Below are positions 7,558 through 16,710 of a stretch of DNA of 64,000 nt, piece by piece. The translations under genes were made by a program, and so were the position numbers. The number at the start of each line of letters is the position of its first letter. Position 1 is the first letter of the stretch. This stretch comes from UBA5972 sp002430125 (GTDB taxonomy: Bacteria; Pseudomonadota; Alphaproteobacteria; Rhodobacterales; Rhodobacteraceae): positions 1 to 64,000 of the forward strand of contig CALBIC010000016.1 of assembly GCA_937892915.1 (NCBI GenBank). The letters run 5' to 3'. The notes under the pieces are model-generated. The model ran no database searches, was not told where the DNA came from, and saw nothing but the letters and a program-made list of their open reading frames with translations.

Positions 7558-8541
7558 TCAAGCGGCACAAGCGGGTGCAATGACAACATTGCCTCGCTTG
7601 TGGCCGGTATCGACGTACCGATGTGCCTCGGCGATCTGCGCAAGTTTATAGCGCCGGTCAACAACCGATATCAGATGTCCGGCAGCCAGCATTCCTCGGA
7701 GGTCAACCAGCATTTTATGCAAATCTGCAACTGGCAGCATGCCGGTGGCCGAAAACTTTGCCTTTTTGCGGCCAAAAACCGATGTCCGCAGCATCTGGAA
7801 CAACAAGGCGCAACTTAAAACCGGCGAAAGATATACCCCGTCCGGCGTCAATATTCGCTTGCTTTGTGCAAACGAGCTTTTGCCGACGGTGTCATAAACG
7901 ATGTCAAAGCGCTGGCCGGTTTGGGTGAAATCAACCTGCGTATAATCAATAACCTGATGCGCGCCCAGGTCGCGAACCATGTCCATGTTGGCGGTGCTGC
8001 AAACCCCGGTAACATGGGCGCCAAAATGCGCGGCAAGTTGAACCGCGGCGGTTCCCAGACTGCCCGAGGCGCCGTTGATCAGAATTCGCTGGCCGGGCTG
8101 AATATTTGCCAGATTGCGCAGAAAATTCATATCCGTAAGGGGGCCATCACAAATCGAGGCGGCTTCATCAAAGCTTGTGTTTTCGGGCATGGAAAGGATC
8201 AGATCCTGTTCTTTAAGGACTGTGAATTCGGCATAGGTGCCAAACCCGAACACCGTTTCCCCAAAGACCCGGTCGCCGGGTTTGAACAGACTTACATTTG
8301 CGCCGACTGCAGCAATAACGCCGGCAAATCCAGTGCCAAGTATCTGCTGTTTCGGGCGACGTAACCCCAGCATCAAACGACCCAGATACGGCGAACCCCG
8401 GCGCATCATCGTGTCTGCGGCAGTCACTGACGCCGCATGTATCTGAACCAATACCTCGCCATCTGCGAACGAGGGTTTCTTGACCTCCTCTAACGTCAGC
8501 ACATCGGCCGATCCATAAGTGGTGTAAATTGCGGCTTTCAT
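7558..8541 (-). CDS. Zinc-independent MDR-family NAD(P)H oxidoreductase
   Basis: The 327-residue protein belongs to the medium-chain dehydrogenase/reductase quinone-oxidoreductase branch. It starts MKAAIYTTYGSADVL and has PGDRVFGE near residue 90. The Rossmann motif ILINGASGSLGTAAVQLA lies near residue 150. It lacks the structural zinc cysteines. ATG 8541 is chosen because AGGA lies eight bases upstream; a longer reading adds 42 unlikely residues. It ends back to back with the CMD-like/Rieske gene and is divergent from the LysR gene, which probably controls it. The substrate, an enone or quinone, is unknown. Confidence 0.88.
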   Translation of the reverse strand: MKAAIYTTYGSADVLTLEEVKKPSFADGEVLVQIHAASVTAADTMMRRGSPYLGRLMLGLRRPKQQILGTGFAGVIAAVGANVSLFKPGDRVFGETVFGFGTYAEFTVLKEQDLILSMPENTSFDEAASICDGPLTDMNFLRNLANIQPGQRILINGASGSLGTAAVQLAAHFGAHVTGVCSTANMDMVRDLGAHQVIDYTQVDFTQTGQRFDIVYDTVGKSSFAQSKRILTPDGVYLSPVLSCALLFQMLRTSVFGRKKAKFSATGMLPVADLHKMLVDLRGMLAAGHLISVVDRRYKLAQIAEAHRYVDTGHKRGNVVIAPACAA

Positions 8542-8657
8542 TATGTTATTCCTAATAATTGCGTTTCTTGTCGTCATCCAACGAGCGACCTGAGCCGGAT
8601 TTACGGATTGTTTTAACACTTGAACACTGCCTAATTTCCCCCATAGTGGTTTAAAAA

Positions 8658-8680
8658 ATATCCACAAACCTTGGGGATAT
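8658..8680. promoter_or_regulatory. Candidate LysR-type operator
   Basis: ATATCC (8658-8663) and GGATAT (8675-8680) are exact inverted repeats separated by 11 bases. They lie 18 bases before the LysR start and inside the divergent promoter region, as expected for a LysR autoregulatory site. Confidence 0.45.
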
Positions 8681-8698
8681 CTGCTTTAAGGATCAGAA

Positions 8699-9583
8699 AT
8701 GTTGGATTGGTCGCAAATACCGTATTTCCTTGCCGTCGCCCGCAACGGCAGTTTGCGCGCCGCTGCCGAGCAGCTGAACGCAACCCATGCAACGGTCAGG
8801 CGGCATGTCGAAACGCTCGAGGCAAGTTACGGCGTCCAGTTGTTTCGCCGTTCGCGTGGCGGGCTGGAATTAACCGCAGCCGGTAAAACGTTGTTGCCCG
8901 ACGTGGTCGAGGCCGAACAATTGTTGGCCAAAGCCCGCAGTGGCATTCAGGGCCTTGACCGCGAAGCCACCGGCCTGATCCGGATCTCGGTTGATCCGAT
9001 GACCGGGCATTTTCTGCTGGCACCAGTCTTTGCCGGCTTCTGTCGTCTTTACCCGGATATCCATCTGGAAATCAGACTGACCTATGCCATCGAAAGCATT
9101 AACCGGCTGGAAACCGATGTCTCGATCCGCCACGCGACCGAAATTCAGGAAGACGTCGTCGCCCGCAAACTGTTTCCGATGGCGATGGGACTGTTTGCCA
9201 GTCGCGACTATATCGACACGGCGCTGCCCAATGCCGGGCCGAAAGGCGAAGCATTGACCTTTATCAGTTACGGCGATGTGCCGGAACTGCGCGCCATGAT
9301 CGACACCTCACCATTTCCCAACGCCACCCTTCGGCATACGGTTCTGGATCCCGAAATGCACCTGCATCTGGCTCGTGCAGGCGGCGGCATGACGTTTCTG
9401 CCGCTATGGTGCGAACAACATTTTCCGGAATTGCAGCGGGTGCCGGGAACGGACATTAACACCCAGCGGTCCACGTGGGTCTTGCTGCATGCCGACTTGC
9501 GAAAGGTGGCGCGCGTGCGGTTTTTTGTGGATTATCTGGCCAATGCGCTGCTTGAAAAAAAGGCGAAACTGCGGTCGGTTTAG
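8699..9583 (+). CDS. LysR family transcriptional regulator
   Basis: The 294-residue protein has the LysR winged helix at residues 1-60 (QIPYFLAVARNGSLRAAAEQLNATHATVRRHVETLE, then LFRRSRGGLELTAAG) and a periplasmic-binding-like effector domain from about residue 90. The motif is slightly atypical: HATVRRHV replaces the common QPAVSRQI. It probably regulates the divergent MDR oxidoreductase and itself through the dyad at 8658-8680. The start ATG follows AAGGA by seven bases. The effector is unknown. Confidence 0.92.
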   Translation: MLDWSQIPYFLAVARNGSLRAAAEQLNATHATVRRHVETLEASYGVQLFRRSRGGLELTAAGKTLLPDVVEAEQLLAKARSGIQGLDREATGLIRISVDPMTGHFLLAPVFAGFCRLYPDIHLEIRLTYAIESINRLETDVSIRHATEIQEDVVARKLFPMAMGLFASRDYIDTALPNAGPKGEALTFISYGDVPELRAMIDTSPFPNATLRHTVLDPEMHLHLARAGGGMTFLPLWCEQHFPELQRVPGTDINTQRSTWVLLHADLRKVARVRFFVDYLANALLEKKAKLRSV

Positions 9584-9650
9584 GAACGCAAATATCGCCC
9601 CCGGTTGGTTTTTAAGCCGGCTATTTCCTGGTCTGTTTGGGGCGTGCGGG

Positions 9651-9824
9651 TTGTATGCCGCCGCCGTGCCGCCAATCCTGACACTCGAAGGCATGCTGAA
9701 CGGCCCGCGCGCCCAGTTAGGCCAAAGAATTGCCGCCAAGATGGCCGCCAAAACCCGCGCCGAAGGCTATGATGCAGTGGTTGCGCATCTGTGGCGGGAC
9801 CTTGTGGACGGTAAAGCGGCCTAA
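9651..9824 (+). CDS. Possible small protein of unknown function
   Basis: The frame from a TTG at 9651 (or GTG 9666, ATG 9693) to the stop at 9822-9824 has coding-like codon use and a helical, alanine-rich product (AAKMAAKTRAEGYDAVVAHLW). It fills most of the 237-base gap between LysR and ptsP. There is no clear ribosome site and I do not recognise the product. It may be a gene remnant or chance. Confidence 0.25.
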   Translation: MYAAAVPPILTLEGMLNGPRAQLGQRIAAKMAAKTRAEGYDAVVAHLWRDLVDGKAA

Positions 9825-12064
9825 AACTTGGCCAGCCAACTTTCCACAGCACCCCGCACCGATTGATCGCCGGATGCCCGCGCCGCATCAATCACCGCTT
9901 TTGCCTCGCCCAGATCAACCCGTCGCAACAAATGTTTCACCGGCCCGATCGAAGCCGGCCGCATCGACAAACTGCGCAGACCCATGGCGGCAAAACATAA
10001 TGCCTCAATAGGGCGCCCGGCATCTTCACCGCAAAAACTGACGGGCGTGCCGTTCGCCTCGCATCGGCGCACGATCTGTTCGATAAACGTCAGAAAGCTG
10101 ACATTCAGCGTATCATAGCGTCGCCGCACCTTTTCGTTTTCACGATCCGCCGCAAAGAAAAACTGCTTCAGGTCATTGCCGCCGATGGAAATAAAGTCGG
10201 TCATTTCAAAAAACTGATCCGGCGCAAAAGCTAATGAAGGCGTTTCCAGCATCGCGCCGATTTCAACGCTTTCCGGCACCACATGGCCTTTGTCACGCTC
10301 GCGCTCGATCTCGACCAGAAGGCGACGGCGGGCTTCTTTGAATTCCTCAAACTGTGCAACAAACGGAAACATCACACTTAATGGCCGTCCGTTGGCGCCA
10401 CGGATCAGCGCTTGAAGCTGCATCTGCATGACGCCAGCCTTGTCCAGCCCCAGCCGGATCGCCCGCCAGCCCATTGCGGGGTTTGGTTCATCCTCGCGCT
10501 TCATATAAGGCAGCACTTTGTCCGACCCGATGTCCAGCGTGCGGAAAATGATCCGTTTCCCTTTGGCCGATGTAAGGATGCCCCCGTACAGGTCTGCCAG
10601 CTCCTTGCGTTTCGGCACGGTCGAGCGGATCAGAAACTGTAGCTCGGTACGAAACAGCCCAACCCCGTTTGCGCCGGAACTTTCCAGACTGGGCAAATCG
10701 GCCATAAGCCCCGCATTCATATAAAGATCGATGACCGTGCCGTCGCGTGTCTGGGCGGGCAAATCCCGGATCACACGATACTTTTCCTGCGCTTGTGCGG
10801 CCATCGCGATTTTATCGCCAAAGGCCGAGGTCACGTTTTCTTCGGGCCGCAAATGTGCCAGTCCGTTATCGCCATCAACCAGGATCAGGTCGCCATTCAG
10901 CGCTTCGCGGGTGATCTTTTCGGCGTGAATCACCAGCGGAATAGCCATGGCACGCGCCACAATCGTAGCGTGTGACCCGACCGAGCCTTCCTCAAGCACA
11001 ATACCTTTCAGTTTTTTGCCATATTCCAGCAACTCGCCGATACCGATATTGCGCGCCACCAAAATGGCGTCATCCGGCATTTCAGAACCCGAGCCACGGC
11101 CTTGACCGGTCAGCAATCGCAACAGTTTGTTGGACAAATCATCCAGATCATGCAGGCGTTCACGCAAATATGGGTCCGGTACCCGCACCATCCGCGCCCG
11201 CGTGGCCGACTGTTCCTTTTCAACGGCAACCTCGGCGGCAAGACCTGACAAAATGTCGTCTTCCATCCGCTTTTGCCAGCCTTTGGAATTGGCAAACATC
11301 CGGTAGGCCTCAAGCACTTGCCGGTGTTCCGCGTTCGGCGCACCGGTCTGGCTGTTCAACATGTCGTCGACATTGCCTTTCAGCGTGTCCATCGCCGCAT
11401 TCAGGCGGCGAAGTTCGATATTCGGGTCATCTGCAACCGGGTTTGAAATGACGATCTGCGGGTCATGCAGCAGCACATGCCCAACTGCGTTACCCTCCTG
11501 CGCCACGCCGCCGCGAAAGGTGATCGCTTGTTTATGCGGTGCTGAAAGGGCAGCGCCTTCGCCGACAAAAACCCCCAGTTCGGCCATTTCGGCGATAACC
11601 ATCGCCACAACTTCCAGACCATAGGCTTCGTCTTCGGTATATTCCCGCATTTCGCGGCTTTGCACCACCAATACGCCGCGCATTTCGCCCAAACGCTGAA
11701 TAGGCACGCCAAGGAAGGACGAGTAAATCTCCTCGCCGGTTTCTGGCATATAGCGAAAACCGCGTTCTTTTGGGGCGTCCCGAACGTTGATCGCCTGCGC
11801 TTCACGCGCCACCCGTCCGACCAGTCCTTCACCGATCCGCAGGCGGGTTTGGTGCACCGATTCCGGGTTCAACCCTTCGGTTGCACACAGTTCCAAGGTT
11901 TTGGGATCACGCAACAAATAGATTGAACAGACCTGGGTTGCCATGCTGTCGGCAATCAGATGCGTGATATTATCCAAACGCTCTTGCCCGGCCCCTTCCA
12001 TCGCCAACGTATCACGCAAGCGTTTCAGCAGGTCGCGGGATTTGGATCCCGTCACTTCGGCCAT
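9821..12064 (-). CDS. ptsP: Phosphoenolpyruvate-protein phosphotransferase PtsP (nitrogen PTS enzyme I)
   Basis: PtsP transfers phosphate from PEP to NPr in the nitrogen-related PTS. The 747 residues hold a GAF domain (about 10-165), the swivelling phosphohistidine domain with active-site H365 in SVGSHATIVARAMAIPLV, and a C-terminal PEP-binding TIM barrel. The barrel shows MLETPSLAF, SIGGNDLKQFFFAADREN and the late VSFCGEDAGRP cysteine. Length and order fit the EI-Ntr family, where GAF senses small molecules such as glutamine. It starts 12 bases after lysC ends, so they form a lysC-ptsP operon, an order common in alphaproteobacteria. EIIA-Ntr and NPr are not in the window. Confidence 0.95.
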   Translation of the reverse strand: MAEVTGSKSRDLLKRLRDTLAMEGAGQERLDNITHLIADSMATQVCSIYLLRDPKTLELCATEGLNPESVHQTRLRIGEGLVGRVAREAQAINVRDAPKERGFRYMPETGEEIYSSFLGVPIQRLGEMRGVLVVQSREMREYTEDEAYGLEVVAMVIAEMAELGVFVGEGAALSAPHKQAITFRGGVAQEGNAVGHVLLHDPQIVISNPVADDPNIELRRLNAAMDTLKGNVDDMLNSQTGAPNAEHRQVLEAYRMFANSKGWQKRMEDDILSGLAAEVAVEKEQSATRARMVRVPDPYLRERLHDLDDLSNKLLRLLTGQGRGSGSEMPDDAILVARNIGIGELLEYGKKLKGIVLEEGSVGSHATIVARAMAIPLVIHAEKITREALNGDLILVDGDNGLAHLRPEENVTSAFGDKIAMAAQAQEKYRVIRDLPAQTRDGTVIDLYMNAGLMADLPSLESSGANGVGLFRTELQFLIRSTVPKRKELADLYGGILTSAKGKRIIFRTLDIGSDKVLPYMKREDEPNPAMGWRAIRLGLDKAGVMQMQLQALIRGANGRPLSVMFPFVAQFEEFKEARRRLLVEIERERDKGHVVPESVEIGAMLETPSLAFAPDQFFEMTDFISIGGNDLKQFFFAADRENEKVRRRYDTLNVSFLTFIEQIVRRCEANGTPVSFCGEDAGRPIEALCFAAMGLRSLSMRPASIGPVKHLLRRVDLGEAKAVIDAARASGDQSVRGAVESWLAKF

Positions 12065-12076
12065 ATGCCCCCGATT

Positions 12077-13315
12077 CTAGTCTGCTTTTTCTAACTCGAA
12101 AGCATCATGCAGGGCTTGCACCGCCAGTTCCATATATTTCCGGTCAATCAGCACAGAAACCTTGATTTCTGATGTCGTAATGACCTTTATGTTCACCTGT
12201 TCATCGGCCAGCACGCGGAACATCTTGGCGGCAACACCGGCATGGCTGCGCATCCCGATACCAACCACTGACACTTTACACACATCCTTATCGGCAATCA
12301 GGCCGTGATAATTGATCTGCCCCAAGGTCTTGGCATCGGCCAGTGCCTTTTCCGCGCGGGTCACCTGATCGGTCGGGCAGGAAAAGGTCATGTCGGTGCG
12401 CCCTTCCTCGGATATATTCTGCACGATCATGTCAACGTTAACGCCCGCATCCGCCAGCGGGCCAAAAATGGCGGCGGCGATGCCGGGCCGGTCAGCGACC
12501 GACACCAGCGTCATCTTCGCCTCATCGCGGGAATAGGCTACGCCTGAAACTACTCTGGTTTCCATAATGTCCTCCTCGTCACAGACAAGTGTGCCGGAAT
12601 TTTCGGTTACGTCTTCAAAGCTCGACAAGACCCGCAAGCGCACCTTATAGCGCATCGCCAGTTCAACCGAGCGGGTCTGCAACACCTTAGCCCCAAGCGA
12701 GGCAAGTTCCAGCATTTCCTCGTAACTGATCCGGTCAAGCTTGCGCGCTTTGTCTTCGATCCTGGGGTCGGTCGTGTAAACCCCGTCAACATCGGTATAG
12801 ATGTCACAGCGCTCCGCCTTAAAGGCCGCCGCGAATGCGACCGCCGTGGTGTCCGATCCGCCGCGCCCCAGCGTGGTGATCCGCCCTTCGGCGCTGACCC
12901 CCTGAAAGCCGGCAATCACCGCGACCTTCATGCCGGTTGCGAACTTTTCGGCGATATTGGCCTCGGGAATATCCATGATCCGGGCCGAACTATGGGCCGA
13001 GGTCGTGTTGATTGGCACCTGCCAACCTTGCCAACTGCGCGCCGGTGTGCCGCTTTCCTGCAATGTCAGGGCCAGAAGCCCGGCCGTCACATTCTCGCCA
13101 GATGACACTACCGCGTCGTATTCCCGCGCATCATAAAGGGCCGATGTCTGGTTGACCCAGCCCACCAACTCGTTGGTTTTGCCCGACATGGCGGACACAA
13201 TAACGATCACATCATAGCCGTTATCAATCTCGCGCTGCACCTGCTTGGCGGCGTTTTTGATACGGTCAAGGTCGGCCACCGAAGTGCCGCCGAATTTCAT
13301 TACCAGACGGGGCAT
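12077..13315 (-). CDS. lysC: Aspartate kinase
   Basis: This enzyme phosphorylates aspartate in the first step toward lysine, threonine, methionine and diaminopimelate. The 412 residues carry the kinase domain with MKFGGTSVADLDRI at the N-terminus, then VVSSGENVTAGLL, GFQGVSAEGRITTLGRGGSDTTAV near residues 140-165 and TTDPR. Two ACT domains follow (about 265-410), including RPGIAAAIFGPLADAGVNVDMI. The tandem ACT arrangement implies feedback control by lysine and/or threonine. It is upstream of ptsP with a 12-base gap. Length is normal for the monofunctional enzyme. Confidence 0.96.
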   Translation of the reverse strand: MPRLVMKFGGTSVADLDRIKNAAKQVQREIDNGYDVIVIVSAMSGKTNELVGWVNQTSALYDAREYDAVVSSGENVTAGLLALTLQESGTPARSWQGWQVPINTTSAHSSARIMDIPEANIAEKFATGMKVAVIAGFQGVSAEGRITTLGRGGSDTTAVAFAAAFKAERCDIYTDVDGVYTTDPRIEDKARKLDRISYEEMLELASLGAKVLQTRSVELAMRYKVRLRVLSSFEDVTENSGTLVCDEEDIMETRVVSGVAYSRDEAKMTLVSVADRPGIAAAIFGPLADAGVNVDMIVQNISEEGRTDMTFSCPTDQVTRAEKALADAKTLGQINYHGLIADKDVCKVSVVGIGMRSHAGVAAKMFRVLADEQVNIKVITTSEIKVSVLIDRKYMELAVQALHDAFELEKAD

Positions 13316-13401
13316 AAATCAACCCTTTGGGTTACACAGTCAATTGCGTGGGTTTCATAGTCGCGTGGCGACCTAAGGGCAAGTGGGGCTGGTATGGTGC
13401 G

Positions 13402-14070
13402 TCAGAACGGCAGGTCCGTGCCGTCGTAATTCTGAAAACAGCCGGTGGTTGCCAGCGAAAGATCAGCAAAGGCCTTTGTCAGCCCTGCCACCGCTTCTGT
13501 GGCCGGGATATCCGCACTTGACCCACCCATATCGGTTTGAACCCAGCCCGGATGATAGGCGCCGACGCTGATCCCCAGATGCGACAAGTCACAGGCCAGA
13601 TTGGACGCCAGATTGATCGCTGCCGCCTTTGAGGCGCGGTACACGTATGAGCCGCCTTTGGCATGGGTGTTTGACCCCATTTTTGACGCGATAATCACCA
13701 CTTTCGCGGCCTTTGCCGCCTGCAGATTTGGCAGCAGGTTTTGCACCGTCAGAAACGGCCCCGTCACGTTTACCGCAAACGTATCGGCCCAGATTTTTGC
13801 GGCGTAACCATCGTCCAGACGTTCATGCCGGTCAAGCAAGACGCCTGCATTGCAGATCAACAGATCAATCGCATGTCCGTCTAGGGCGGCGTCCACACGC
13901 GCAAAGCTTGCCGGATTGGTGACATCAAGCACGATCCATTCGGCTTTCGTTTCCAGATCAGCCGGAATTTGGTCGCGGGTGGTTGCAATAACCCGTTCGC
14001 CTTTGGCGACGTAATGGCGGGCGAGTTCAAGGCCAATACCGCGATTGGCGCCGGTGATCAGGATTGTCAT
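13402..14070 (-). CDS. SDR family oxidoreductase
   Basis: A 222-residue short-chain dehydrogenase. It shows the cofactor motif TGANRGIGLELARHYV (residues 6-21), LDVTNPAS, the NAG strand motif (ICNAGVL) and the catalytic pair in YVYRASKAAAINLA. GAGGT five bases upstream fixes the ATG at 14070; a longer reading would overlap the upstream DUF1178 gene. It resembles the csgA/sniffer-like branch of classical SDRs. The substrate is unknown. It is transcribed after DUF1178 with a seven-base gap. Confidence 0.9.
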   Translation of the reverse strand: MTILITGANRGIGLELARHYVAKGERVIATTRDQIPADLETKAEWIVLDVTNPASFARVDAALDGHAIDLLICNAGVLLDRHERLDDGYAAKIWADTFAVNVTGPFLTVQNLLPNLQAAKAAKVVIIASKMGSNTHAKGGSYVYRASKAAAINLASNLACDLSHLGISVGAYHPGWVQTDMGGSSADIPATEAVAGLTKAFADLSLATTGCFQNYDGTDLPF

Positions 14071-14077
14071 GTTTACC

Positions 14078-14515
14078 TCAGTTTGATTTACGGGACGACC
14101 AGGGCAGGGGGGCCACCGGCACACCATCACTGATCAGGCTTCGAGCCTCGTCGGGGGCAACTTCGCCGATAATTGCTCGTGCCGGCGCTTCGCCTTCATG
14201 AATGGCGCGCGCTTCGCGGGCAAAATCGCGACCGACATCTTCCGACGTTGCCTCGATCTTTTTGCGTAATTCTTTTAAGGCTTGTTCCGCCGGAGAGGCG
14301 GGCGCTGACAAAGGTCGCGCCGGGGCTTCGGCCTGACTGGTCGCCTTGCGGCCCGGACGCACACCGGGTGCCATCACTGCCTTTTGGATGTGCTCTGACC
14401 CACAGACCGAACAGCTGATCAAACGCGCCATCGACAATTTGTCAAACGCCTCGGCTGACTGGAACCAACTGTCAAAACTATGTTCTTTTTCACATTTCAG
14501 CGTGTAACGGATCAT
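14078..14515 (-). CDS. DUF1178 family zinc-ribbon protein
   Basis: The 145-residue protein opens MIRYTLKCEKEHSFDSWFQS and has CSVCGSEHIQKAVMAPGV near residue 35, forming a small CxxxH/CxxC zinc ribbon. This is the DUF1178 family, common in alphaproteobacteria. The middle is a variable Ala/Pro-rich linker; the C-terminal ATSEDVGRDFAREARAIHEGEAPARAIIGEV is the conserved family core. Function is unknown. It lies just upstream of the SDR gene and probably shares its transcript. A TATATT at 14553-14548 is a possible -10 element. Confidence 0.88.
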   Translation of the reverse strand: MIRYTLKCEKEHSFDSWFQSAEAFDKLSMARLISCSVCGSEHIQKAVMAPGVRPGRKATSQAEAPARPLSAPASPAEQALKELRKKIEATSEDVGRDFAREARAIHEGEAPARAIIGEVAPDEARSLISDGVPVAPLPWSSRKSN

Positions 14516-14665
14516 TGCCTGTGTCTGTTTTGATGTTTCTTTGATTTAATATAAGTGCATTAGCCGGAAATCAGTAGTGGTATTTATCGGCGTTCAAAAG
14601 AAAACCCAAAACCGCCATCAATTTCGCCGACCAGCGAACAGTCCCACACCGCCTGACACTTTGCT

Positions 14666-15124
14666 TCAGGCAACCGTTAAGAGCCTTGGGTCAAACTCGC
14701 GCAGTATCTTTTTCAATTTAGGCTCGCGCACCAGCATTGCCGCCTTTTTCGGGCTGAACCATTTGATCCGCCGTTGACCTTTTTCCTTAAAGTCCTTCGC
14801 CATCTTGCTGACTTCAAGCGGGAAAATATACGCCTCATCCGGCAGGTGTTTGGCGTCAGCCTTGTCGTTTTGAAACCGATATCGGCCAAGTGCAGTGTCG
14901 TAAACCTGCCCTTTTACACCCGCTTCTTCAAAGGCTTCCTGCGCGGCGGCCTTGTGCGGCAAAAGCCCGTCGATCGGCCAGCCCTTGGGCACGATCCAAC
15001 GTCTTGTTGTCCGGCTTGTGATCAGCAAAACCTCAATGCCTTTGCGATCATTCAGACGGTAACACAATGCGGCGACCTGTGTGCGGGCGCCGAATTTCTT
15101 GATGACTTTCCTGACTGAGATCAT
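14666..15124 (-). CDS. NUDIX hydrolase
   Basis: The 152-residue protein has a Nudix fold. The Nudix box is PKGWPIDGLLPHKAAAQEAFEEAGV (written here in two parts: PKGWPIDGLLPHK and AAAQEAFEEAGV). The box departs from the consensus GX5EX7REUXEE: the first Glu is Leu and the Arg of REU is Gln, while the catalytic EE pair remains. The variant resembles diphosphoinositol-phosphate/diadenosine hydrolases with a GWP motif. The N-terminus ends in QVAALCYR. Substrate is uncertain. It lies between gcrA and DUF1178, all leftward, with 63 and 150 base gaps. Confidence 0.85.
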   Translation of the reverse strand: MISVRKVIKKFGARTQVAALCYRLNDRKGIEVLLITSRTTRRWIVPKGWPIDGLLPHKAAAQEAFEEAGVKGQVYDTALGRYRFQNDKADAKHLPDEAYIFPLEVSKMAKDFKEKGQRRIKWFSPKKAAMLVREPKLKKILREFDPRLLTVA

Positions 15125-15187
15125 GCCTGCCTGCTCGGGCCTCCGGTTGGACGTCAGGGCCTGTTGCCGACCCTTGACGCGTTTAAG

Positions 15188-15766
15188 TCATCGACTGACG
15201 CGACGGTCGCGCCGCGCTGACATTGGTTGAAACGCAACCGCGACATGTGCTTCGCAATAGGGTTTGCCTTGCTGTACGGCGTGACCGCAGAACCAGAAAT
15301 TCGGCGTCGCGGGATCACCCACCGGCCATTTACACGTCCGTTCGGTCAATTCCATCAGCGTCAGACGCTTGGCGGATTTTTCAATTTCCTTGACCGTCGC
15401 CAGCGCCTCGGGGCTGACTTCATTGGCTGAAGGCTGCGGCGGCAAAGGCTGGCCCGCCTTGATGATCGGCTTGCGCGGCGGGATTGGCAAAATGCGCACG
15501 GGGGCAGATGGCTGGGCTTCGACGGGCACTTCGCGTTCAACCGTTTTTGCCTTGGGCGCCTCGGCCGCTGCAGTGACCGAAGGTTTTTCAGGCGCGGCAG
15601 TTGCTTTGCTGGCAGGCGCCGTCCGGTTCGAAAGGCCAAGCCGGTGCACTTTGCCAATCACCGCGTTGCGGGTGACTCCACCCAGTTCTTTGGCGATCTG
15701 GCTGGCACTTTTGCCTTCGCCCCACATTGTTTTCAGTGTATCAACGCGTTCATCTGTCCAGGACAT
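15188..15766 (-). CDS. gcrA: GcrA cell-cycle regulator
   Basis: GcrA is an alphaproteobacterial sigma-70 cofactor that acts at promoters carrying methylated GANTC sites. The 192-residue protein has the family's N-terminal helix-turn-helix SWTDERVDTLKTMWGEGKSAS, QIAKELGGVTRNAVIGKVHRLGLSNR. A Pro/Ala-rich linker follows, then the C-terminal sigma-binding segment TCKWPVGDPATPNFWFCGHAVQQGKPYCEAHVAVA with conserved Cys/His. Its presence supports the alphaproteobacterial assignment. It is divergent from the ABC-2 permease gene. The start ATG at 15766 gives the exact expected MSWT opening. Confidence 0.96.
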   Translation of the reverse strand: MSWTDERVDTLKTMWGEGKSASQIAKELGGVTRNAVIGKVHRLGLSNRTAPASKATAAPEKPSVTAAAEAPKAKTVEREVPVEAQPSAPVRILPIPPRKPIIKAGQPLPPQPSANEVSPEALATVKEIEKSAKRLTLMELTERTCKWPVGDPATPNFWFCGHAVQQGKPYCEAHVAVAFQPMSARRDRRVSR

Positions 15767-15897
15767 ATTCCGGCTCCAACCAGCGTGCCGGATCAGGCCA
15801 AAGGCCCAAATTCAACGGCAAAATTTCGTTCCCCCCATTGTAACGACTGCCAAGCCGGTTACAAGGCACCAGAAACAAGTTTTCAGGAGGCGTGGTT

Positions 15898-16710
15898 TTG
15901 ACACAGCCAAGACAGATAAACGCGATGGGTCAGCGGCGGTTCGGGCGGGTCAACTGGCTTGGCCTGCGTACGGTTATTGAACGCGAGGTCAAGCGGTTCA
16001 CGTCTGTCTGGAGCCAAACCGTGCTGGCCCCACTGATCACCGCCGCGCTGTTTCTGTTGGTGTTCGATCTGGCGATTGGCACGTCACGCGGGCAGGTGAT
16101 GGGGGTGGCTTACGCGCATTTTCTGGCCCCCGGCATCCTGATGATGAGCGTGATGCAGAATGCCTTTGCCAATACTGCCAGTTCGCTGGTGATTTCCAAA
16201 GTGCAGGGCAACATCGTTGATACCCTGATGCCGCCGCTGTCGCCGCTCGAGCTGGTGATCGGTTATACGGTTGGCGGTATGTTGCGCGGTTACGCGGTTG
16301 CGTTCGCGGTGATTTTGGTCACCTTTCCATTCCTCAAACTTGGCATCGCGCATCCGCTTTGGGCGTTTTTGTTTTTATCGCTTGGCAGCGCTCTTTTGTC
16401 CCTGATCGGCCTGCTGGCCGGGATCGTTTCCGACCGGTTTGACCAGATGAACGCGATCACCAATTTCATCATAACCCCGTTAAGCTTTCTGTCCGGCACG
16501 TTTTATTCCATCGACATTCTACCAGCCACTATGCAGACGATCACCCATTTCAACCCGGTTTTCTATCTGATTGACGGTATGCGCTATGGCGTGATCGGGG
16601 TGTCAGACCGCTCGCCGGTTCTGGGTGCCGCGGTTTGTGGTGGCTTGTGTCTGGTTCTGGCCTTTTGGGGTTGGCGCTGGTTTTCCACGGGCTATCGCCT
16701 GAAAAGCTGA
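15898..16710 (+). CDS. ABC-2 type transporter permease
   Basis: The 270-residue protein is a six-helix ABC-2 permease of the YadH/NodJ type. Features are IEREVKRFTSVWSQTVLAPLITAALFLLVF near the N-terminus, FLAPGILMMSVMQNAFANTASSLV and the late PLSFLSGTFYSIDILP and FNPVFYLIDGMRYG. I chose the TTG at 15898 because AGGAGG lies seven bases upstream; a GTG at 15892 is too close to it. Its ATPase partner is not adjacent, which is unusual because the pair is normally an operon. It probably exports a lipid, polysaccharide or drug. Confidence 0.9.
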   Translation: MTQPRQINAMGQRRFGRVNWLGLRTVIEREVKRFTSVWSQTVLAPLITAALFLLVFDLAIGTSRGQVMGVAYAHFLAPGILMMSVMQNAFANTASSLVISKVQGNIVDTLMPPLSPLELVIGYTVGGMLRGYAVAFAVILVTFPFLKLGIAHPLWAFLFLSLGSALLSLIGLLAGIVSDRFDQMNAITNFIITPLSFLSGTFYSIDILPATMQTITHFNPVFYLIDGMRYGVIGVSDRSPVLGAAVCGGLCLVLAFWGWRWFSTGYRLKS

